Shown here piece after piece: positions 22,618 to 29,521 of a DNA stretch of 29,521 bases. Within the stretch, counting starts at the first letter, position 1; every line of letters starts with the position of its first letter. Both the position numbers and the translations under genes were made by a program. Under the pieces are notes generated by a model. That model saw nothing but the letters and a program-made list of their open reading frames with translations, did no database searches and was not told the origin of the DNA. The DNA comes from Stenocarpella maydis (lineage: Eukaryota; Ascomycota; Sordariomycetes; Diaporthales; Diaporthaceae). The stretch lies in contig NQMI01000098.1 in the NCBI GenBank assembly GCA_002270565.1, positions 1 through 29,521 of the forward strand, in the 5' to 3' direction.

Positions 22618-24156
22618 ATGCCCGCATCGCAGCACCTCGGGCGAGCCATTCGCATCTCCTTGCCCAGGTGGGATACTCGTAGCCGAGTCCCGCCAAGGAC
22701 AGCATCACTGATCCTGCATCATGGTGCCCAAGTGTCGGCTCGAATGCCGACCTCCGCGAGGACAACGTTGACGGGACGCGCCCCTTCTGAGACACGTGCA
22801 ATCCATTCGTCAACCCCCAGGTTTCGCGCCTGGGCAGAGGCAGAAGCAAGGCCCCTCTCCGAGCTCGCAGAGACGTATAAGAAGCAGCTTGTCGTTTTCG
22901 GCCTCGGCGTGGCCGTCATGGGCGCCTACCTTGCCATGCTCGTCCGCAGCATGACCAAGGACCCCTGCTCCGGTCAGACGCAGCATGGAAAGCATGGCCA
23001 GCAGGGTGACATACCCTCGGGCCGGCCTCTGGATCTTAGATCCGGCAAGATCACCGCCTCCGCCTTTGACCGCGAGCAGGATTGGAACGAGTGGATCATG
23101 GGTATCACGAGCCTGCGCAAGCTCATGGGCGGGCTTGCGAGGGGCCACGTCCTCGAGGTCGCCGTGGGGACCGGCCGGAACATTGAGTACATGGACTGGG
23201 ACGACATCAAGTCCACCGCCCCGCGCCCCGCAGACGAGGGCACCGGGTTTGCCCCAAACCCGAAGTCGCCAGACGAGCTGCATAGGGACCGTGTCAGGAG
23301 GAGGATGGAAAAGGGAAAGAAGGGGCTCGTCCTGCCCGGCGATGACGCTCCAGAGGTCCTCAGTTTCACCGGCGTCGACGTGTCCGCCGATGTGCTCGAG
23401 GTCACATGGACAAAGCTGAAGAAGGCCGTGCCTGAGCTGATCCCCAGGCGCAGAAGGAAGCCAGGCCAAGGGGACGAGACGCAGCGGGAGGCCCAAAAGC
23501 AGCTGCAGCAGCCTGCTGAAGAGAAGAAGCCAGTCACGTTTCGGAACCCACTAAGGGCCTTGTCAGAATCCAAGGTGTCGGCCCCTGCACCACAGCCGGC
23601 ACCGCCTGATGCAAGCCAGCCCGGTGACCAGGCCCTGGCTGCAAACATTGGCAGCGGTCGCATCCGCCTGTTCAAGTCGGACGCCCAAGCCCAGCTTCCC
23701 TCGCCGCCGTCCATGCTGGCCCCGGATGCTACAACAATCCTGCCCGCGCCACGATACTTCGACACGATACTGCAAAACTTTGCAATCTGCTCCGTGGCTG
23801 ACCCACACAAGCTGCTAGCCAACATGGCCCGCGTGCTGCGGCCCGGTTCCGGCCGCATCTATCTGCTGGAGCACGGGCGCGGCCGTTATGACTGGATCAA
23901 CAGGCTGCTGGACAAGTTCGCCCCCTCGCACTTCGAAAGGTACGGCTGCTGGTGGAACAGGGACATCGAGGAGGCCGTGCGCAGGGCCGAGAGGGAGGTC
24001 CCTGGGCTCGAGATCGTCAGGATCGAGAGGCCGCTGTGGACACAGGGCGGCACCATGTACTGGATCGAGCTCAGGGTCAACCCGCAGAAGGAACACGGGG
24101 CGGCGGCGGCGGCATCATCGAAATCAGCAACAGCGACGATGATAGCATCCCGCTAG
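22618..24156 (+). CDS. OMS1: OMS1-like mitochondrial membrane methyltransferase
   Basis: A 512-residue intronless protein of the class I, SAM-dependent methyltransferase fold, closest in layout to yeast OMS1, a mitochondrial inner-membrane protein found as a suppressor of oxa1 respiratory defects; its substrate is not known. The N-terminus is Arg-rich and almost free of acidic residues, as in a mitochondrial presequence. A hydrophobic segment at about residues 91-109 (VVFGLGVAVMGAYLAMLV) is a likely single membrane anchor. Motif I is HVLEVAVGTGRN (about 176-187), an acidic loop GVDVSADVLEV lies at about 250-260, and the post-I strand FAICSVADPHKLL and VLRPGSGRIYLLEHGR follow at about 388-421. 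The C-terminus FERYGCWWNRDIEEAV resembles UbiE/COQ5 relatives. A low-complexity Lys/Gln/Pro insert (about 270-375) splits the fold. Met43 (22744) is an alternative start but would remove much of the presequence. Confidence 0.83.
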   Translation: MPASQHLGRAIRISLPRWDTRSRVPPRTASLILHHGAQVSARMPTSARTTLTGRAPSETRAIHSSTPRFRAWAEAEARPLSELAETYKKQLVVFGLGVAVMGAYLAMLVRSMTKDPCSGQTQHGKHGQQGDIPSGRPLDLRSGKITASAFDREQDWNEWIMGITSLRKLMGGLARGHVLEVAVGTGRNIEYMDWDDIKSTAPRPADEGTGFAPNPKSPDELHRDRVRRRMEKGKKGLVLPGDDAPEVLSFTGVDVSADVLEVTWTKLKKAVPELIPRRRRKPGQGDETQREAQKQLQQPAEEKKPVTFRNPLRALSESKVSAPAPQPAPPDASQPGDQALAANIGSGRIRLFKSDAQAQLPSPPSMLAPDATTILPAPRYFDTILQNFAICSVADPHKLLANMARVLRPGSGRIYLLEHGRGRYDWINRLLDKFAPSHFERYGCWWNRDIEEAVRRAEREVPGLEIVRIERPLWTQGGTMYWIELRVNPQKEHGAAAAASSKSATATMIASR

Positions 24157-25540
24157 CAGGCTATGCGCTCCACATCCCGGCTCGCCTCGTGGTATTATGG
24201 TACTGCGGTGTCGAAGCGCAGGTGGAGGCTGGACAACGTAAGTTGCCGCACAAATGGATCTTGACGGGCGACGCTAAATCTAAGGCACCATGACGGGCCG
24301 GGCCTAGATTCGCTGATGGATCTGCAGCTCCCCGTCCGCCCGGCCGATCAGATCGATAATGGTGCCCTGCCACCCCGGAAGGCACCCCACCGGGGCCGCA
24401 GCATCCCACTGAGCAAGCATACATACAGCCTACGCGTAGCATCCTGTGCCGTGCAACGTGTCTCCTATGCGCGTAGAAGCAGCCAGCCGACCATTGTGGC
24501 CGGAAGGAAGCATGCTCGCAAGAAATCGGAGCCCGATGATCGGAACTATGTCCCCAATTTTCTCTTGGGTCTGTCGCTGCTTTTCCTCAATGCCGCGGCA
24601 GGCTAGGGAAAACCCCGTCCCGGTGGTCACGGGCATGCTTTTCTGCAAAGCCCTGACTGACATGCCTTCCGTGCCATTCCGACTCGTCTCACCGACAGAG
24701 AGGCCCCGGGAGGGCAATATATCCGTGACATAAAAAAAGATACAGCAAGCGACCAGGAAGACAGCCCGCATCTCTGCTCGCCCAGGTATAGGGGCTGTCT
24801 CTTTGCCCCACTTCTATGCCCAGTGCATACTCGCACCGGCTCCAATGTTGGGAAAGTGCATATTTCCCGTGTGACACGGAATTGGGCCCGTTGTTGTACT
24901 GGGAACCTCGCTGGACCATCAACTGATTGAACTAGCCGCCGGGTGAGAGTGTGAGACAATTATGACCATTGTTCTCCACAACCAAAAGGAATACCCTCGC
25001 CAAATGAGCCGTGGAAAACCGCAGGATGCACAATCTACAACGGCTCATTTTGGGGTCATTTTGTCGTCTCCTGAAACGGACCTACCTGGACACCGCTCCC
25101 CCGAACGTGCCAATCTCCCCAGTCCCACAGCGGGCCGCCCTGCACCGGGCAGAGAATCCATCGTCAAGACGGCAAAGCAGAAGCACCAAGCGGCATCCCA
25201 CACAGCCAGGCGAAAAGCAACAGTCCATGACGGGACCATGAGGGGACCATGAAGCCATGTCCGCCCGGTCGCCTACAGACGGCGGTCCTGGTAAATGACA
25301 GGGGTTGAGCTGATGGAGAGAGCTCTTTGGGGTGGAGTGGCAGATCAAGCCGAAGTCTTGTCCAACAGCCATCACAGCCAGCAGGTACCATTTGCGTAGA
25401 CAAGCAGCCATCCAGCCGGTCAACCAGGATTACCGGGGAAGGGCATGAGAGCGCCTCGTCCACGCACTTCGGCCGGAGCAGTTGACCCCGGGCTCGAGGT
25501 TCTAGGCCTTGAATATAACACACACACGCACGAACATACA
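24157..25540. other. Intergenic region between OMS1-like and MPGS genes
   Basis: About 1.4 kb with many short frames on both strands (longest near 113 codons), none with recognisable motifs. It should include the 3' untranslated region of the upstream gene and distal promoter of the downstream gene. Nothing else is visible. Confidence 0.45.
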
Positions 25541-25542
25541 CA

Positions 25543-25550
25543 TATATATA
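25543..25550 (+). promoter_or_regulatory. TATA-like box upstream of MPGS
   Basis: TATATATA follows a CA-repeat and lies about 505 bp upstream of the MPGS start codon. With the candidate leader intron at 25621-25680 it would fit a 5' untranslated region of 400-450 nt. This is a positional inference. Confidence 0.35.
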
Positions 25551-25620
25551 GGGGAAGCCGGCTCGCGTCTGTACGCCAACTCATGATGACTCCACGAGAG
25601 ATTTTCGTGACACATGGAAG

Positions 25621-25680
25621 GTGCGTTGAGTACTGACATTGCGCGTCTCTCTGCTTGCCTTGCTTCCTCGCCCATACCAG
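25621..25680 (+). other. Candidate 5'-UTR intron of MPGS
   Basis: A 60-bp stretch has donor GTGCGT, branch-like TACTGACAT, a pyrimidine-rich tract and acceptor TACCAG, all normal for short fungal introns. The sequence on either side does not join into a longer protein. If spliced, it most likely lies in the untranslated leader. Confidence 0.45.
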
Positions 25681-25869
25681 ATGATACACAGCATCGAACT
25701 TTCCACATCTGTTTCTGAGACCATCCTGCTGCTCCGTCGTGGCCAACATTCCTTCCCTCCCAGCGTCGAGCTGCATCATAACCTCATCCAGGAAAACACA
25801 ACCTGCGCCCAGCCCCACACTGACGACTACAACACACCTGAGCCCCAGCATATGACCTTCAGCCAGTAA
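25681..25869 (+). other. Possible upstream open reading frame in MPGS leader
   Basis: A frame of 62 codons starts with ATG immediately after the candidate acceptor at 25680 and ends in TAA at 25867-25869, about 185 bp before the MPGS start. It matches no known family. It could dampen translation of MPGS, but nothing shows it is translated. Confidence 0.25.
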
Positions 25870-26054
25870 CATCCGAACCTAAATCAAATATCTCGCCCCT
25901 CCCGTGCCCATATCTACTTTTCAAGTATACCTTACGTGTGAGGACGCACACGAGACGCTGGCATCGCAGCCTCCGGCCCAGAACAGCAAGACCCAGGCCA
26001 AGCACGAGCCCAGCAAGCGACCTTCCGGCCCAGTCTGCCGGCAGCTCCCTGACG

Positions 26055-28211
26055 ATGCGCCTCTCCGTGCCCAAGTCCACCGCCCGCATCGGTCTGGTTG
26101 AGATCCGAGGCGTCCAGCAAGTCGTCGAGTTCGAGTCCAGAGAGCGTCAGCCCAGCAGTAGAAGGCGCCATGGCCAACAGCCAACCGAGGCCGTCTCGCA
26201 CGAGGCCATCGATGCGATCCAGTCCAGGACAGCCATCGTCGTCCCCTGCATGAACGAGCCCATCGACCGTATCGTGAGGGTATGGGCTGGAATCCCGGCA
26301 GGCAGCCTCATCATCTCAGTCTCGGCATCTGCGGAGGACAATTACGCCCGTGAGAGGGACGAGCTGGCCAGGTTCTGCCGTGACACGGGACGGGACGGCA
26401 TGAGTGTCCACCAGCGCGACGAGCAGCTTGCCAAGGCCCTGAGGGACATCGGGATGACGGGATTGCTGGACGACAACGGCCTCGTCCATGAGGGGAAGGG
26501 CGAGGCGCTGCTCATAGGGATCGCCCTCGCTGCCGCCGCGCCAGGCCCAAGGGCTGCCGACGGTATAGACCCCTCTGCGCACTCCCGCACGCACCAGCCG
26601 TGCCACGGCCACAACAATAACGGGGAGAGAAATGGCAGGACCAACGGCCAAGAGACAAATGTGCGGTGTGGCGACGGCTTCCCGCGTGGCACTATGAGCG
26701 GAAACGGGCAGCAATCCTGCGGCGCCTGCACGGCTACAGACAGCGGCACTAGCCGTAAGAAGCAATCTCGTGGCCCCACAGCCAGTGACGGCGGTAGTAC
26801 CAGCTACTACAAGTACATTGGCTTTATCGACGCGGACAACTTTGTCACCGGCAGTGTCTCGGAGTACTGCAAGGCCTTCAGTGCCGGGTTCCACCTCGCC
26901 TCGGCGGAGGATGCCATGGTGCGCATCAGCTGGGGCAGCAAGCCGAAGGTTCACGACGGCGACATCGTCTTCAAGACCTCGGGCCGGAGCAGCGAGGTCG
27001 TGAACCGGCACTTCAACCAGCTCCTCGGCCAGCTCGAGAAGAGGGGCAGCTGCATCTTCAGCGGCGAGGCCTGCGAGCGCGTCGAGAACGACCTGGGCGA
27101 CCTGGAACTGCACCACATCTGCACTGGCAATGCGGGCGAACACGCCATGACCATGTCTCTGGTACTGAAGCTTCAGCTGGCGGGCGGCTACGCCATTGAG
27201 CCTTTTCACTTCCTCGACATCTTTGATCGCTTCGCCGGCAGTCATGGGGCCAGTTCAGCCCCGGCCTCCGTCATGTCCGAGCAGTACTCGAACCTCTCAA
27301 CACTACCCTCGTCGCCAACGCTGACACCGGCATGCAACTCACCTTGCCCATCCCCCATTTCAGAACCGACCATGGCTCCCAACTGGTTTCCTGTCTCGCC
27401 TGGGGTTGCTTCTCCGGCTGCTGACCCGGGACTACCAGCATGCGACACTGTGGTTCCTCCTGCTGCCCCCAAGGTACAGATTCTCCAGATCCGCACCATG
27501 AACCCACACTTCCACGATACCAGCAAAGGCGGGGACCATATAAGGCGCATGTGGACCCAAGGGCTATCGTCCATGTACCACAGCCCGTTCACAGCCGACC
27601 TCACCGAGTTCAAGGACGGCCTCTGCCAGGAGATCCTGGCCGGGGGGGTCAAAATTGCCAGCACTGCCAAGTACGCCCCAATCCCACCCACTCCGCCGCC
27701 GGACACCGAGGAATTCAATGGATGCTCGATCGGGCCTGCCTCTGGCCAGGGGGTAGCAAATACAGACAGGGCAAATCTCGCGCCGGTGGAGTGCAGGGTC
27801 TATCCGGCCGCGACAGACTTTGACCTGGTCAGGCTCCGGGAGGTACTCCTGCGCGACAGCAAGCTCTTCTGGTGGACAGGTGACCTCGAGGAGGAAGACG
27901 GTATTGCTCCCCACGCCGAAGACGAAGCCACCTCCAGCGCCAGCAGCGCAGAACACCTCCAGGAGCCGCCTGCGCGACACACAACCCGGAGGGACTCTGG
28001 CGTCGACCTTGGTGGCATGGACGGTACCCACGACGAAGTGTTCACCGAGGATACCGATGCCGGCTCCGAAGTGGCTGGGCCTCTCATGAAGAGAGGTCGG
28101 CTGGATACGACGCGGCTGGGTATGGTCATCAACAACCTACGGCAATGTCGCCCGGCGCCAACCCCCACCCATCCCACTCACCGCGTCTTCGCCTTGGACG
28201 CCGCCTTCTGA
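26055..28211 (+). CDS. Mannosyl-3-phosphoglycerate synthase, GT55 family
   Basis: MPGS (EC 2.4.1.217) transfers mannose from GDP-mannose to 3-phosphoglycerate, giving mannosyl-3-phosphoglycerate, the precursor of the compatible solute mannosylglycerate; it should be cytosolic. I start at ATG 26055 because MRLSVPKSTARIGLVEIRGV resembles the family N-terminus; the frame is open farther upstream but without an ATG. The protein has 718 residues, against about 400 in prokaryotes. Visible motifs are VVPCMNEP (about 62-69), the metal and nucleotide-sugar DxD as IDADN (Asp259, Asp261), YCKAFSAGFHLASAEDAMVRISWGSKPKV after it, SGEACERVENDLGDLELHHICTGNAGEHA, and the metal-binding MNPHFHD (about 482-488). 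The extra length lies in low-complexity inserts at about 165-250 and 396-470 and an acidic tail after about 610. The first insert could hide an unrecognised intron. No phosphatase gene for the second step lies nearby. Confidence 0.85.
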   Translation: MRLSVPKSTARIGLVEIRGVQQVVEFESRERQPSSRRRHGQQPTEAVSHEAIDAIQSRTAIVVPCMNEPIDRIVRVWAGIPAGSLIISVSASAEDNYARERDELARFCRDTGRDGMSVHQRDEQLAKALRDIGMTGLLDDNGLVHEGKGEALLIGIALAAAAPGPRAADGIDPSAHSRTHQPCHGHNNNGERNGRTNGQETNVRCGDGFPRGTMSGNGQQSCGACTATDSGTSRKKQSRGPTASDGGSTSYYKYIGFIDADNFVTGSVSEYCKAFSAGFHLASAEDAMVRISWGSKPKVHDGDIVFKTSGRSSEVVNRHFNQLLGQLEKRGSCIFSGEACERVENDLGDLELHHICTGNAGEHAMTMSLVLKLQLAGGYAIEPFHFLDIFDRFAGSHGASSAPASVMSEQYSNLSTLPSSPTLTPACNSPCPSPISEPTMAPNWFPVSPGVASPAADPGLPACDTVVPPAAPKVQILQIRTMNPHFHDTSKGGDHIRRMWTQGLSSMYHSPFTADLTEFKDGLCQEILAGGVKIASTAKYAPIPPTPPPDTEEFNGCSIGPASGQGVANTDRANLAPVECRVYPAATDFDLVRLREVLLRDSKLFWWTGDLEEEDGIAPHAEDEATSSASSAEHLQEPPARHTTRRDSGVDLGGMDGTHDEVFTEDTDAGSEVAGPLMKRGRLDTTRLGMVINNLRQCRPAPTPTHPTHRVFALDAAF

Positions 28212-29521
28212 AGATACGCCCGTTGGATGACGTCTAGATATGCAGCTGCCATGCCGGTGGCACGGTGTCGGGTGATGTCCATTATGGAGCCAGGTGCTCC
28301 TGATCCCGGACGCGGATCTGGTCTCAGCACTTCCCCGGGCGCCCCAAGCAAGTTACCTAGATCCTGTCAGGGGGGCAATGATACAATAGCGCCCCTCCTC
28401 GAAAGGGTGTATGCATGCATGTTGGGCACGCACACGCACGGCAAGCGAGTGGGCAGGCAAGCGACTCGCTCGATATCTGTAGAAAGCGCCACCCTCTTTT
28501 TTCCCGCACAGCCGCCAGGGGAGATTGATTAGTCTGCAACCAAACCATCGCGCCTCCTTTCAGAAAAGGAATAAATGGTGGGGGAGGGGGGGCAGTACAG
28601 GCTGCCTCTGCTACGACGGTGTTTTTTTCCTTTCCGAGGAGTGGTCTAGTTGCTTTTTCTTTTTCTTTTTTTTTTTTGTCTGTTTTGTACCTCTTCTTCT
28701 TTTTCTGCACCTGCACTCGTCCGTTGGTTTCCTGTTGCGTGTTCCCAGGGACGGGCAATGGCGACTGACTGAATGCATGGAACTTGGGCTTCGGGCCCTA
28801 ATCGTGGGAAGCCGGGGAAAAGGGGATCAAACAAGAAAAAAGTGGTTGTACGGTGGGGGCCGGCGCCGGGCTGGCTGCATTATACATTGTCGTGATTCGC
28901 ATCGCACATGGTCGCATCGGGCTCTGGCCGGGGGCCAGGGCAGGGCATGGAATGGCATGGCATGGGCATAGTGTCGTAGCCTGGGGGATGTAGGGGGCCA
29001 AGGAAGGAAGGGCAATGAAAAGAAAATGGCTTGGTGTTTGGGGGGGGAGGGGGAGACTGGGAATGGTATTCTGGCGCTGGCGTATATTGCGTGGTGTGGA
29101 GAAGAGGAGAAGAAGAAGGATCAAGACTGCTGGTAGAAACAGGACAGAGATGGAAATATAGTAAACTTCAAGTTTACAACTAATAGTATCGCGTGCGCGA
29201 TGGTGCCTTTGCTTTGGAGTTGAGGCGATGTGGTCGGCGCGGTGCTAGTGCATGTGGTTGCGGATGCGGCCTGGGCTCGGATCCGGGCCCCGGGGTCGGA
29301 GGCCGGGGGGGCGGGGGGGGCGGACCAACCGACCGGGATTAACGACGGGGGTGTATAACTTTGAAGCCGGAAGGGGGGTTTCCTACAAGGCTGCAAGGCT
29401 AGGTATAGGACGTTTTTATTACACACTGCGATGGTGGGTTATCTCTGCTGAGATGGGGGCACGCTGCTTGATATCCTGTGGCTATGACCTTTATATGTCT
29501 ACCATTGGTTTTTTTTTTTTT
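28212..29521. other. MPGS 3' region and right flank
   Basis: No gene is supported. The stretch holds a T-rich run at about 28650-28680, G-rich runs at about 28577-28590, 29039-29061 and 29292-29320, and a T run at the end of the window. A 101-codon minus-strand frame at 29121-29426 has no family resemblance. The end could be the 3' region of a neighbouring gene outside the window. Confidence 0.45.

Noticed and set aside
22974..23858. 294-codon minus-strand open frame inside the OMS1-like gene
   Set aside because: It is a Ser/Pro-rich shadow frame. Methyltransferase motifs are on the plus strand.
25938..26054. Upstream extension of the MPGS frame from GTG
   Set aside because: Nuclear fungal genes rarely start at GTG. 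The family N-terminus begins at the ATG at 26055.
26316..27245. 309-codon minus-strand open frame inside the MPGS gene
   Set aside because: It is an Ala/Val/Leu-rich mirror of the coding strand with no motif. The plus strand carries clear GT55 motifs.

Overview
The window looks like nuclear DNA from a filamentous ascomycete, most likely a Sordariomycete. The basis is short GT-AG introns with CTGAC or CTAAT branch-point motifs, GC-rich single-copy genes, and AT-rich islands whose C-to-T and G-to-A decay is typical of repeat-induced point mutation (RIP). The protein families present (NOT1, an OMS1-like protein and a mannosyl-3-phosphoglycerate synthase) fit this.

Layout. Positions 1-1087 hold no gene I can support. 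Positions 1088-9342 hold a decayed Helitron-like transposon of about 8.3 kb, bounded by a pair of inverted repeats of about 42 bp. Its single large Rep/helicase gene can still be followed in frame, but it is full of stop codons and its metal-binding and ATP-binding residues are lost. Beyond it lie a possible LTR fragment (9678-10089), a 32-bp palindrome (10424-10455) and a pyrimidine-rich leader. Then comes NOT1 (11392-18313, four exons), the scaffold of the CCR4-NOT deadenylase complex. A gene-poor stretch of about 4.3 kb follows, with two AT-rich decayed islands, a triplicated 21-bp repeat and a long ATT microsatellite that contains an N. Next are an intronless OMS1-like mitochondrial membrane methyltransferase (22618-24156) and a long promoter and leader region. 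The last gene is a GT55 mannosyl-3-phosphoglycerate synthase (26055-28211), whose catalytic core is split by two low-complexity insertions. The last 1.3 kb has no supportable gene.

The three intact genes are all on the plus strand. They look like independent transcription units with unrelated jobs (mRNA decay and transcription control, mitochondrial membrane biogenesis, compatible-solute synthesis), not a pathway cluster. The most notable items are the fungal mannosylglycerate-pathway enzyme and the inverted-repeat-bounded Helitron relic. I see no clearly new multi-gene system. All names come from reading the translations by eye; no database search was run.
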